Shown here one piece after another: positions 44,249 through 52,635 of a stretch of DNA of 64,000 nucleotides (position 1 is its first letter; the number at the start of each line of letters is the position of its first letter). The DNA comes from Clostridiales bacterium (GTDB lineage Bacteria; Bacillota; Clostridia; TANB77; CAG-508), in NCBI GenBank assembly GCA_003534295.1, contig DPDV01000008.1, forward strand, positions 139,659 through 203,658, in the 5' to 3' direction. The notes beneath the pieces are model-generated. The model saw only the letters and a program-made list of their open reading frames with translations. It had not been told where the DNA came from and searched no databases. Made by a program: the position numbers and the translations under genes.

Positions 44249-45085
44249 TTATCTGTTTCTCTTTATTGCAAATGTTACAAAATATATTGCTCCTGAAATT
44301 ATTACAATCATTGGTCCTGTTGGTATATTATAATAATATGATAATATTAATCCCAATACGCCTGAAAATAATGAAATTATTATAGAAAATAAATGATATG
44401 TTCTCATATTTTTTGCTATGTTTCTGCTTGATGCTGCTGGTAATATTAGTAAAGAATTAATTAATAATATTCCTATCCATCTTATAGATATCATTACTAT
44501 AATTGCTATTAATACAACAAATATATTATCAATAAGTTTTATGTTTATGCCTCTGCTTTTTGCTAACGAAGTATTTATACTTATTACATTTAATTTATTA
44601 AATGTAAAATACCAAAAACATAATACAGATATAAATGTTAAAAACAAGTATACTATTTCTACATTTGTAATACTTAAAATGTCTCCAACTAGGTAGCTTG
44701 AGTATTTGTTAAAACTACCACTTTGCGCAAGTATTGCTAAACCTAGTGCTATGGCAATTGAGGAAAATACACTTATTATTGTATCTGCACCATATGTTGT
44801 TTTGTTTTTTACCCAATTTAGTAGTAACGCAAAAATTACAGCAAAAAATATTACAGATATATTTACATTAGATATTCCTAATAGTGTTCCTATGGCAATT
44901 CCACATATTGCAGAATGTCCAAGGGCATCTGAAAAAAAAGCCATTTTATTATTTACTATCATTGTTCCTAATATTGCAAATACTGGCGATACTAATATTA
45001 TTGCAATTAATGCATTTTTCATAAATGTATAATTAATAAATTCAAATGGTATTAATGTTTCTAAAATATTGTATATTATTTCCAT
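44249..45085 (-). CDS. Metal ABC transporter permease (ZnuB/MntB family)
   Basis: A 278-residue ABC-3 family permease with about seven membrane helices, family sequences MAFFSDALGHSAICGIAIG near 47 and LINSLLILPAASSRNIAKNM near 210. It is the last gene of a binding protein-ATPase-permease operon for Zn(II) or Mn(II). Which metal is transported cannot be told from the sequence. Confidence 0.92.
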   Translation of the reverse strand: MEIIYNILETLIPFEFINYTFMKNALIAIILVSPVFAILGTMIVNNKMAFFSDALGHSAICGIAIGTLLGISNVNISVIFFAVIFALLLNWVKNKTTYGADTIISVFSSIAIALGLAILAQSGSFNKYSSYLVGDILSITNVEIVYLFLTFISVLCFWYFTFNKLNVISINTSLAKSRGINIKLIDNIFVVLIAIIVMISIRWIGILLINSLLILPAASSRNIAKNMRTYHLFSIIISLFSGVLGLILSYYYNIPTGPMIVIISGAIYFVTFAIKRNR

Positions 45086-45102
45086 ATTTAATCTTCCTTT
45101 TA

Positions 45103-45834
45103 TTATAATTCTCCAAATCTGTTTTTAAATTCTAGGCTTTCAAATACTTCTTGTGGTGTTCCTTCTTTTATTACTTCTTTATCCAGTAATATAACTCTAT
45201 CTGCATACTGATTTGCCAACTCTAAATCATGTGATACTAAGATTATTGACATATCATATTCTGCTTTTAGTCTATTTAATATTTGATAAAAATCTCTAAT
45301 TCCATTTTTGTCTATTCCAGAAACAGGTTCATCTAATATTAGTAAATTCGGAATAGGCTTTGTTGCCATTGCAATTAGTACTCTTTGAAGTTCACCACCT
45401 GATAAATCTCCTATACTTTTGTCTATTAGCCTATCTACTCCAAAAATTTTTAAATGTTCCTTTATTTCCTTATATATCTTCTTGTCTTTTTTCATAAATA
45501 CGGGTATGTACGAAATACAAGAAGCAAACATATCAAAAACAGTTGTAGGCATGTGTTTTTCAATATTAAGTTTTTGTGGCACATATCCAATTTTTATCTT
45601 TTTAGTTAAATTATCTTTTTCATCTGTAAAAATAATATTTCCTTTATGTTCTACTTCACCTAATATTGCTTTTAATAATGTACTTTTCCCTGCACCATTT
45701 CTTCCTATTATAACTGTTAGTTCTCCACAGTGTATATGAATACTTACATTTTTTAATATTACGTCATTACCAAATTTTACACTTATGTTATTAATTTTTG
45801 TACAGTGTAAACCACATGCTTTTTTCTCATCCAT
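45103..45834 (-). CDS. Metal ABC transporter ATP-binding protein (ZnuC family)
   Basis: An ATPase of about 243 residues with Walker A IGRNGAGKSTLLKAI, signature LSGGELQRVLIAM and Walker B LLILDEPVSGID. The ATG at 45834 directly follows the binding-protein stop codon, with AGGAG upstream inside that gene. Middle gene of the metal-uptake operon. Confidence 0.93.
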   Translation of the reverse strand: MDEKKACGLHCTKINNISVKFGNDVILKNVSIHIHCGELTVIIGRNGAGKSTLLKAILGEVEHKGNIIFTDEKDNLTKKIKIGYVPQKLNIEKHMPTTVFDMFASCISYIPVFMKKDKKIYKEIKEHLKIFGVDRLIDKSIGDLSGGELQRVLIAMATKPIPNLLILDEPVSGIDKNGIRDFYQILNRLKAEYDMSIILVSHDLELANQYADRVILLDKEVIKEGTPQEVFESLEFKNRFGEL

Positions 45835-45835
45835 T

Positions 45836-46723
45836 TTACTTTTCATCTCCTAATACACTTTTTAGTACTTCTAAGTTCCTGTTTGCCGCATCTATATAAG
45901 CACTTTTGTCTGTTGCTCCTGTTAATACTGTATCTAGCTTATATATTTTTGCATTAGTTTCATTTGCCAATATTTCTGCATTTTTAATGCTATCATCCTT
46001 ACCAATTAATATTATTTTAATATTTTCTGTATTCATCTTATTTATTATATTTTTTATGCTTTCTGCTGACATTGAGTTTTCGTCATGATCTGTATGTAAA
46101 GAAATATATTCCAATTTTATATCTTTTGCCAAATATTCCAAGGCTTCATTTAAGCATATAGCCTTTTGCCCATTAAGTTCTTGCGAAATTTCCTCATATT
46201 GTTTTTCAACTTTTTCTAAATCCTTTATATATTTTTCTGTATTTTCTTCATATATCTGCTTATTCTCTGAATTTTGCTGTATTAATACTTGCGATATTTC
46301 TTTTACTTGATTAATATAATTTTCTATACTCGTCCACACATGTGGATTTACCTCGTCTTCTTTTATTACATTTTTTATATTTATACTTGCATCTAGCACT
46401 TTCAAATTAGGATATATTGTAAAAATTTTGTCCATAAATATTTCTAATCCTAATCCATTTTGTATAAAAATATCTGCATTTTCTATTTTTTTCATATCAT
46501 TTGTGGTAAGCGTGTAATCATGTATACATCCTGTATTTTGTTCTGTCATATTTACTAATTGAACATTATTAGCTCCATCAGTTATATTTCTTGCAATTAT
46601 ATACATTGGGTAAAATGATGTGACTATTTTATAGTTTTCTTTTTGAACTTCTGTTTTTGCACATCCTGTTAATGTAAACAAACTCACAATTAAACTTATA
46701 AATATCACAATTTTAGTTTTCAA
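45836..46723 (-). CDS. Metal ABC transporter substrate-binding lipoprotein (ZnuA family)
   Basis: A 295-residue lipoprotein: TTG start at 46723 with GAGGTGG upstream, signal segment IVIFISLIVSLFTL and lipobox LTGC near residue 22. Metal ligands are likely the histidines in GCIHDYTLT, NPHVWTS and SLHTDHDENS. A longer frame extends to 46894 but overlaps the rpsR terminator and gene. First gene of the operon; no Zur box is identified. Confidence 0.92.
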   Translation of the reverse strand: MKTKIVIFISLIVSLFTLTGCAKTEVQKENYKIVTSFYPMYIIARNITDGANNVQLVNMTEQNTGCIHDYTLTTNDMKKIENADIFIQNGLGLEIFMDKIFTIYPNLKVLDASINIKNVIKEDEVNPHVWTSIENYINQVKEISQVLIQQNSENKQIYEENTEKYIKDLEKVEKQYEEISQELNGQKAICLNEALEYLAKDIKLEYISLHTDHDENSMSAESIKNIINKMNTENIKIILIGKDDSIKNAEILANETNAKIYKLDTVLTGATDKSAYIDAANRNLEVLKSVLGDEK

Positions 46724-46769
46724 TATTTCCACCTCACAGCTTTCAAAATCTTTTTTATCTTTATAATTC

Positions 46770-46802
46770 AAAATATGGGAACATATTTTATATATGTCCC
46801 CA
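46770..46802 (-). terminator. Terminator of rpsF-ssb-rpsR
   Basis: Minus strand GGGGACATAT pairs with ATATGTTCCC (one G-T pair), followed by ATATTTT. Confidence 0.75.
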
Positions 46803-46812
46803 CTTTTTGTTA

Positions 46813-47100
46813 CTATTCTTGTGTATATGGTAATACAGCTATTTGTCTTGCTCTTTTTATTGCTAATGTTATATCTCTTTGATGTTTTGCACATGCTCCA
46901 GTTGCTCTTCTTGGAAGAATTTTACCTTTATCATTGGTAAACTTTTTCAACTGTTCTGCATTTTTGTAATCTAACACTAGATTTTTATCAGCACATAATG
47001 GACAAACTTTTTTTCTAACTTTTCTAAATTTAAGGTTGAAATCTTCATCCATATTGTTGCTTCTATTATTATTTCTTTTATTTTTCTTGTTATCTGCCAT
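46813..47100 (-). CDS. rpsR: 30S ribosomal protein S18
   Basis: A 95-residue S18: a [15 protein letters not shown] zinc-type start region, then [20 protein letters not shown] and [12 protein letters not shown]. The four-cysteine-like CPLC/CAKH motif marks a zinc-binding form. I use the ATG at 47100, with GGAGG 9 bases away. Last gene of rpsF-ssb-rpsR. Confidence 0.97.
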   Translation of the reverse strand: MADNKKNKRNNNRSNNMDEDFNLKFRKVRKKVCPLCADKNLVLDYKNAEQLKKFTNDKGKILPRRATGACAKHQRDITLAIKRARQIAVLPYTQE

Positions 47101-47121
47101 TTTCATTTCCCTCCTACTTTT

Positions 47122-47547
47122 TTAAAATGGTAGGTCATCTCCTGAAGATATTTCAAAATCAGAATTAGGATTAGCTGATGGCATTGCACCAAATGTTGCA
47201 TCAAAATTTGCACTTGCGTCTCCATCTCTTTTGCTATCTGCAAAATATGCTTCTTCTGCAACAACTTCTGTTATGTAATGCTTTTGTCCTTGTTCATCAT
47301 CCCAATTTCTTGTTTGAATTCTTCCTATTATTCCTACTTGTTGACCTTTTTTAAAATATTTACTACAGAATTCACCTAATTTGCTCCATGCAACTACATT
47401 GATAAAATCTGCTTGTCTTTCTTCTCCTGGCTTTGTAAATCTTCTATTTACAGCTAAGCTAAAAGAAGCTACTAATGTATTGTTTGTTTGAGTATATCTA
47501 ACTTCTGGATCTCTTGTTAATCTTCCCATTAAAATTACTTTGTTCAT
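47122..47547 (-). CDS. ssb: Single-stranded DNA-binding protein
   Basis: A 141-residue SSB with an OB fold (MNKVILMGRLTRDPEVRYTQ; FINVVAWSKLGEFCSKYFKKGQQVGIIGRI) and the acidic interaction tail ending SSGDDLPF. It lies between rpsF and rpsR, the standard Firmicute order. Confidence 0.97.
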   Translation of the reverse strand: MNKVILMGRLTRDPEVRYTQTNNTLVASFSLAVNRRFTKPGEERQADFINVVAWSKLGEFCSKYFKKGQQVGIIGRIQTRNWDDEQGQKHYITEVVAEEAYFADSKRDGDASANFDATFGAMPSANPNSDFEISSGDDLPF

Positions 47548-47587
47548 ACTACACCTTACCTTTCAATTTAAGGCCCCCGAATTCTAA

Positions 47588-47872
47588 TTATTCCTCTACT
47601 CTTACTACTATAAATTTTAGAACTTCATCTGTTATTCTGTAGTTTCTTTCAAGTTCTACTATTAATTCTGGTTGAGCTTCAAAGTTAATTATTACGTAGT
47701 ATCCTTCTTTATTCTTCTTAACTTCATAAGCTAATTTCTTTTTGCCTACTTCATCAACTTTTTCTACTTTACCTGCATTATTAATCAAATCTGTAAATTT
47801 TTGTACTAATGTTTTAATCTTTTCTGCTTCAACAGTTGGATTAATAATGATAACACTTTCGTATTTATTCAT
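47588..47872 (-). CDS. rpsF: 30S ribosomal protein S6
   Basis: A 94-residue S6: MNKYESVIIINPTVEAEKIK, then KKLAYEVKKNKEGYYVIINF and ELERNYRITDEVLKFIVVR. AAGGAGGTG precedes the ATG. The leader of about 75 bases contains a short GC-rich segment (GTGGCTAGAGGCCATCC) that could be an S6:S18 binding element, but I could not confirm it. Confidence 0.97.
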   Translation of the reverse strand: MNKYESVIIINPTVEAEKIKTLVQKFTDLINNAGKVEKVDEVGKKKLAYEVKKNKEGYYVIINFEAQPELIVELERNYRITDEVLKFIVVRVEE

Positions 47873-47951
47873 TATCTTTCACCTCCTTATGGATTATAGC
47901 CTGTCTTTAAAAACAAGCAAGGATGGCCTCTAGCCACTTATAACGTTTAAT

Positions 47952-47980
47952 ATTCTACCATAATTTTGCACATAAATCAA
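47952..47980 (-). promoter_or_regulatory. Promoter of rpsF-ssb-rpsR
   Basis: Minus strand TTGATT (47980-47975), 17 bases, TAGAAT (47957-47952). Confidence 0.6.
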
Positions 47981-48012
47981 GGCTTTTATAAAAAAAATCC
48001 GAATATAGAATT

Positions 48013-48047
48013 GAGGAGGATATCTTGCATGTATGGATATCCTCCTC
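48013..48047. terminator. 12-bp perfect hairpin after the small gene 48053-48301
   Basis: GAGGAGGATATC and GATATCCTCCTC enclose an 11-base loop. No T tract follows, so its function as a terminator is uncertain; it is one of several perfect hairpins in this patch. Confidence 0.5.
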
Positions 48048-48052
48048 TCTCT

Positions 48053-48301
48053 TTACTTCAACTCCTGCAATCCTGCCTCACGCAGGATTGCAAGATTATT
48101 GTCGTTTTTTATCACGACAATGAATTCATTTTGAGAAACGAACCATATTTCTGATTCCTCATCATATAATTCGTTCTCCACGAGAATGAATGTTCCTTCA
48201 TCCTTGTGTGTGCCAAACTCGATTGGCTCTCCACCCACAAATACCTTTATGGGTCCCTTTATCCGGTGCCATCGTCCAACAAACCTACTTTTATCTACCA
48301 T
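48053..48301 (-). CDS. Small atypical protein gene, 82 residues, hairpin-rich, higher GC
   Basis: The product begins MVDKSRFVGRWHRIKGPIKV and has no recognised family; it looks like a small beta-rich protein. GAAAGGAGAG precedes the ATG. Codon use differs from all neighbours (CGA, CGT, CTG, CTC, GTC, and the window's only CGG that must be read in frame, at 48263-48265). The coding strand folds into several perfect stems: 48066-48092 (11 bp), 48098-48121 (8 bp), 48169-48191 (10 bp) and 48212-48227 (5 bp). It is probably acquired; the ORF looks translated but a structured RNA role is possible. Confidence 0.6.
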   Translation of the reverse strand: MVDKSRFVGRWHRIKGPIKVFVGGEPIEFGTHKDEGTFILVENELYDEESEIWFVSQNEFIVVIKNDNNLAILREAGLQELK

Positions 48302-48479
48302 GCTGTCTCTCCTTTCTCTACTACTTTTAGTCAAGGTTACATTAAGTAATAGTTTTATGATGTCATTCCTAGGTATGACTGGTTACTCGCCTTGAAAATT
48401 TCTTTCGCCACCTTTTGCATACTTAAACAAGAAAAAATTCTTGCTGTTGCTTCTCCTCCCGTCTTGGGAGTTTATGCAA

Positions 48480-49145
48480 TTAAGATATCATATTTTTCGC
48501 GTTTTGTAAACCCTTTATGGTATTTTTCTGTAATTTATATTTTTGGTTTTCCAGAACTACTAAATACCATAAATATGTAATAATTATTAGTATTGCTATA
48601 TTGTGTATATATAATATCACTATACTGCTTATTGCAGTTAGGATCACTACTGTTATATTCGAGATTTTATTTATATAATCACGTGACTTTTGTAGTCCAA
48701 ATTTTATATGTAATATTTCTTTTATTATTCTTCCACCATCTAATGGATATATAGGAATAAAGTTGAATATGCCTATTAATGCATTTGAATAAATAATTAT
48801 TAAACTCTTTTCCATATTCCCTTTTGTTATTAATAGAGTAAAAAATATTATAGCAATATTAGTAAGTGGCCCAGCCAGTGCAATTATAGCCCTTTTTACA
48901 CATAGAATTGTTCCCTTGTTTACTTTTCTATTATATTCTTCACAAAGTACTTTAAATTCTATTTGCAGTCCATAAGGAGTAATATTTATAGATATAGGTT
49001 TAAATCCCAATAACATACCTATTATTAAATGTCCTAATTCATGTACAAATGCAAATAACATTAATATTGCATATATTTTTATTTGTTTTGTTATTATATA
49101 AATAAGCGCAAAAAGAAATATTTTTAAATCTATTTTTATACTCAT
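48480..49145 (-). CDS. spoIVFB: SpoIVFB-type intramembrane M50 metalloprotease
   Basis: A 221-residue polytopic protease. HELGH near residue 35 is the zinc motif, and FIPIYPLDGGRI near 133 supplies the aspartate. SpoIVFB cleaves pro-sigma-K in the mother cell of Bacillus. It starts 22 bases after an M23-domain gene of SpoIVFA type, the same pair that controls pro-sigma-K processing. Absence of a CBS domain also fits some clostridial SpoIVFB proteins. Confidence 0.85.
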   Translation of the reverse strand: MSIKIDLKIFLFALIYIITKQIKIYAILMLFAFVHELGHLIIGMLLGFKPISINITPYGLQIEFKVLCEEYNRKVNKGTILCVKRAIIALAGPLTNIAIIFFTLLITKGNMEKSLIIIYSNALIGIFNFIPIYPLDGGRIIKEILHIKFGLQKSRDYINKISNITVVILTAISSIVILYIHNIAILIIITYLWYLVVLENQKYKLQKNTIKGLQNAKNMIS

Positions 49146-49167
49146 TTTTGTCCTTTCTCTTTTTACT

Positions 49168-50083
49168 CTAAAAATCCATTACATATTCTGGGTCTATTAC
49201 TCTTTCGTCTTTTATTATTTCAAAATGAAGGTGCGGACCTGTTGCTTTCCCTGTTTCTCCAACCTCTGCTATTATATCTCCTTGCTTAACTTTATCCCCT
49301 TTTTCTACTAAAAGCTTGCTACAATGTCCATATAGTGTTTTTACGCAATTATCTTTTATTACTATATAGTTACCGGTAATCTCTATCTGTTCCAGATATT
49401 ATTACCTCTCCATCCATTGCAGATTTTATTGATGTTCCTGCTTCTGCGCCTAAATCTATTCCTTGATGATTTTCTGATATTATATCTGTAGGCTCTCTTT
49501 TACCAAATCTTGATGTTACTATTCCTTGTATTGGTAAAATTAAATTGTAGTTTTCTTTTACATAGTCTGCATCTAACTCCATTTGCGTTTTCGGTGCTGA
49601 TGGCTCAGAAACTACTGCAACTATTTCTGCATTTCCTCCACCGCCCACTCCATTATTTTCTTTTTTCTCCTCCTCCTCGTTTTTTTCTTCTGTTGGTTCT
49701 TTGTTTTCATTACTTTGTAGCTCCTCTTTTTCTTCGTTTTGTATTTTTTCATTTTCCTCTATATTGGGTTGTTTCTGCTTATTTATAAATACTATTGCAT
49801 TATTGTATAAGTTATTAAAGTTCACATCATATTTTAATATCTCTGATGTCCTTTCCATTACATCTTGTGAAAAAATGTAATTATTATTTTTTATAAGATA
49901 AAATATAAAATATATTACTGTACATATTAATAGTTGTAATATCATTTTTTTAAATAATGGCAGTGTTGTTTTTTGTCCCGAGTTTACCGTAGAAGAAGAT
50001 ACTCTTATATCTCTATTTTGCCTTCTATTATATATTTCTTCTGCTCTTCTTATTCTTTCTTCTATACTTATGGTTCTTTCCAT
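49168..50083 (-). CDS. spoIVFA: SpoIVFA-like M23 metallopeptidase-domain protein with +1 shift at an in-frame CGG
   Basis: The N-terminus (EERIRRAEEIYNRRQ), one membrane helix near residues 47-64, an acidic linker and a C-terminal LytM/M23 domain match SpoIVFA, which holds SpoIVFB inactive. The zero frame ends GTDRDY-CGG-TAA at 49370. Skipping the C of CGG (49373-49375) gives GNYIVIKDNCVKTLYGHCSK and continues to HLHFE and a TAG at 49168. Zinc ligands NHQGIDLG and HLHFE are both present. Joined length is about 304 residues. The ATG at 50083 has GAGGTG upstream. Confidence 0.88.
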
Positions 50084-50152
50084 AATAAAAACACCTCTTC
50101 CTTTGTAATGTTTTTTAAATTTATATTCCATAAAGAGATGTTTTATACCTAT

Positions 50153-50485
50153 TTATATTAAATTAAATAATAAGCTTATAAATAATATTATGCTTAACCC
50201 TATATTTATTCTTTTTAATGTTTTATACTTATTTTCTATTTTTTTTATTTCTTTATTTTTTTTGTTTTTCTCAACTTTTGTTATATAGTCTGTTATAAGC
50301 ATTTCCGCTTCTTTAGTTATATAATTTCCAAATTTATGTTTCTCACTTTTTTGCTCCGTTTTTCCCTTGTTTTCTACATACTCTGGTTTTTTTATTTTTT
50401 GATTTTGTTTTAATACAATAATTGCTTCTTCTACTAAATTAGATGGCAAATCTTTAAGTACTACTATATTTCTCATATCTTCCAT
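50153..50485 (-). CDS. Uncharacterised protein with C-terminal membrane helix
   Basis: A 110-residue protein starting MEDMRNIVVLKDLPSNLVEE, charged and helical, ending in one hydrophobic helix (INIGLSIILFISLLFNLI): a tail-anchored topology. GGTGGAGG lies upstream of the ATG at 50485. It lies between yyaC and spoIVFA on the same strand, so a sporulation function is possible. Confidence 0.65.
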   Translation of the reverse strand: MEDMRNIVVLKDLPSNLVEEAIIVLKQNQKIKKPEYVENKGKTEQKSEKHKFGNYITKEAEMLITDYITKVEKNKKNKEIKKIENKYKTLKRINIGLSIILFISLLFNLI

Positions 50486-50540
50486 ATTTATATATACCTC
50501 CACCTTTAATATATATAAATTATTTCCAATTTTTCCACTT

Positions 50541-51065
50541 TTATACAATACTATTTATTACCTTGTTTATTCCTTCTGTAACTTCATTTGACATTTTTTC
50601 TATTACCTTTTTATTAACTAAAGTTAATTCTCTAAAATTTGTTAAAATTTCTTCTTCATCTTTGCCTACTACTCCTTTTATATTTATATGTGATTCTAAA
50701 TATATGCCATTGTTTACTGCTTTTCCTAATGTTATTCCACCCCAATTTACTATTATTTTTCCTATGTCTGCATTTTTTCCCATTGCCGAATCTACGCATA
50801 TTACACATGGATTTAAGTACTTTATTTTTATATTATCATTTATTTCTTTTATGTTCTCATAATTAACTGGAGTTTCTGTCGTACCTATAATAGCAATATT
50901 TGTACCTAATTTTTGCTTTAATTTAGCCCCTACTATAGGTCCCAAACTGTCTCCTGTTATTTTATTACTTCCTACACAAATAAATATTATATCTGTAAAG
51001 TTATTTTTTAAGTTTAGTCTATAAAATCTACTGCCAAAATCTATAACAAACTGCTCATAAAACAT
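50541..51065 (-). CDS. yyaC: Spore protease YyaC-like protein (DUF1256)
   Basis: A 174-residue protein related to germination protease GPR. Visible family features are FICVGSNKITGDSLGPIVGA, GTTETPVNYENI and VICVDSAMGKNADIG. YyaC-type proteins are conserved in spore formers, with poorly known function. It is encoded upstream of spoIVFA-spoIVFB on the same strand. Confidence 0.85.
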   Translation of the reverse strand: MFYEQFVIDFGSRFYRLNLKNNFTDIIFICVGSNKITGDSLGPIVGAKLKQKLGTNIAIIGTTETPVNYENIKEINDNIKIKYLNPCVICVDSAMGKNADIGKIIVNWGGITLGKAVNNGIYLESHINIKGVVGKDEEEILTNFRELTLVNKKVIEKMSNEVTEGINKVINSIV

Positions 51066-51096
51066 ATTAATTTTGTCCTCCCTATTTTATATATCT

Positions 51097-51342
51097 CTAT
51101 TCTTTTCTTGCTGATATTATTATATTAATTTCTTCATTTTGGGAATATTTTTTAATAATGTTTTCTGAAAAGCTTGCTACATCGTTAGAAACGATTATTG
51201 TATCATACTGTTTTTTCACAAGTTCTTCTATCTTTTTATCTGTTTGCTCTAAGTCCTGTAATTTAAAAACATCAAAACCTAATTTTTCAGGCAATGAAAA
51301 ACTTTTAGTATCATTCGCATATTTAATCCAAGAGATTTTCAT
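51097..51342 (-). CDS. Small protein resembling V-type ATPase subunit F
   Basis: An 81-residue protein: MKISWIKYANDTKSFSLPEK, then VKKQYDTIIVSNDVASFSENIIKKYS. The YDTIIVSNDVA turn resembles the subunit F fold, but there are no other ATPase genes here. GGAGG lies 5 bases before the ATG at 51342. The function is unknown. Confidence 0.55.
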   Translation of the reverse strand: MKISWIKYANDTKSFSLPEKLGFDVFKLQDLEQTDKKIEELVKKQYDTIIVSNDVASFSENIIKKYSQNEEINIIISARKE

Positions 51343-51410
51343 AAGAGCCTCCATATAGCATTTTTATTATTTTTTGATGTTTATCAATTTTTTATTCAAT
51401 TATATTTTTA

Positions 51411-51920
51411 TTACTCTAACAACTTTAGTATATCTTCATCGTTTTTTAATTCATCTGACAGTATATACTCTTTTGCTTTTTTGTTTTGTTTTATGGCTTC
51501 TATTACAACATCCTTATCTTTTCTCAGTCTAGCGCTTGCATATTTTAAAATTATGCCTTTATTCTTAACCGCTTCTAAAACGACTTGTTTGTCATTTCTT
51601 AATGTTTGTGAAGCATAATATAATCCTTGTCCATTTTTTTGTACTGCTGCTAAAACTACTTCTTTGTCATCTCTTAGCTTTTCGCTCGCATAGCAGATAG
51701 TCCACCCCACCTTTTTTACAGATTCTAAAACAATCTCTTTATCTCCTTTTAGTTCTATACTAGCAAATTCTAAAGCCTCTGGATCATTTTTTACAGCCTC
51801 TAAAACTACTTCTTTATCTTTTTTAAAATCCTCACTTGCTAAGTCAAGAATTTTCCCCTGCTGTCTCACTTGGCCTAAAACGTATTCTTTATCACTATTT
51901 TTCTCAATATTAAAATCCAT
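51411..51920 (-). CDS. DUF4116 repeat protein
   Basis: A 169-residue protein made of three to four repeats of about 42 residues of the form KDKEVVLEAVKNDPEALEFA, SEKLRDDKEVVLAAVQKNG and so on (DUF4116). Such helical repeats probably mediate protein contacts. GGAG precedes the ATG at 51920. Monocistronic in appearance; no function is known. Confidence 0.85.
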   Translation of the reverse strand: MDFNIEKNSDKEYVLGQVRQQGKILDLASEDFKKDKEVVLEAVKNDPEALEFASIELKGDKEIVLESVKKVGWTICYASEKLRDDKEVVLAAVQKNGQGLYYASQTLRNDKQVVLEAVKNKGIILKYASARLRKDKDVVIEAIKQNKKAKEYILSDELKNDEDILKLLE

Positions 51921-52056
51921 TTTGTCATCTCCTATTTCCTTCAATATACAATATAAAAGCTTAAAAAACAAGAGTCCAACATAAATTTATAATTGACTTT
52001 TGGTGTTTTTTGTCATATTATGTTATATATATTTTTAGAAAGGATTGGTTTTTATA

Positions 52057-52557
52057 ATGTTAAAAGAATTTAAAGATTTTGCTACTCGAGGAAATATATT
52101 TGATATGGCTATTGGTATTATTATAGGCGGTGCTTTTCAAAAAATAGTTACCTCTTTAGTTAATGATATTGTTATGCCCTCAATTTCTATAGTTACTGGA
52201 AAAGTAGATTTTTCTACTTTGGCATTCACAGTAGGCGATGTTTCTATTAAATATGGAAATTTTATAACTGCAATTATAGACTTTTTAATTATTGCTTTTT
52301 CAATTTTTATTGCTATTCGTTCTGCTAATAAAATAAATAAAAAATTAGCAGACAGTGCCAAAGGTAATTTTGAAAAGATTACTAAAAAAGGAAAAGAAAG
52401 ATTAGAAAAATTATCGAAAAAGAATAGATTGTTCAAAATAAAAGAAAAAAAACAAGAGCCTGCTCCAGAACCAGAAACAAAAATATGTCCATTCTGTTTT
52501 TCAGAAATCAATTATAAAGCTGTTAAATGTCCTCATTGTACATCAGATTTAAACTAA
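52057..52557 (+). CDS. mscL: Large-conductance mechanosensitive channel with C-terminal zinc ribbon
   Basis: A 166-residue Msc[21 protein letters not shown], membrane helix 1 with [16 protein letters not shown] and helix 2 ([20 protein letters not shown]). After a basic helical bundle it has an extra zinc ribbon ([18 protein letters not shown]). The pore opens at high membrane tension to release solutes. An upstream in-frame TTG is possible, but the ATG gives the standard N-terminus. Confidence 0.93.
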   Translation: MLKEFKDFATRGNIFDMAIGIIIGGAFQKIVTSLVNDIVMPSISIVTGKVDFSTLAFTVGDVSIKYGNFITAIIDFLIIAFSIFIAIRSANKINKKLADSAKGNFEKITKKGKERLEKLSKKNRLFKIKEKKQEPAPEPETKICPFCFSEINYKAVKCPHCTSDLN

Positions 52558-52605
52558 AACACAGGTCCATCGGTTGTACCGATGAACCTGCGGGGAGATT
52601 TCCCT

Positions 52606-52635
52606 CTCCCAATCTTATTTAAATAAGATTGGGAG
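52606..52635. repeat. 30-bp perfect palindrome across the stop codon of the next gene
   Basis: CTCCCAATCTTATTT is followed directly by its reverse complement AAATAAGATTGGGAG. It includes the stop codon of the gene 52615-52884. A second strong hairpin (52562-52590, CAGGT-CATCGGT paired with ACCGATG-ACCTG) follows downstream. Confidence 0.85.

Noticed and set aside
47881..47950. S6:S18 leader riboregulator
   Set aside because: A GC-rich patch is present, but I could not identify the conserved binding motif with confidence.
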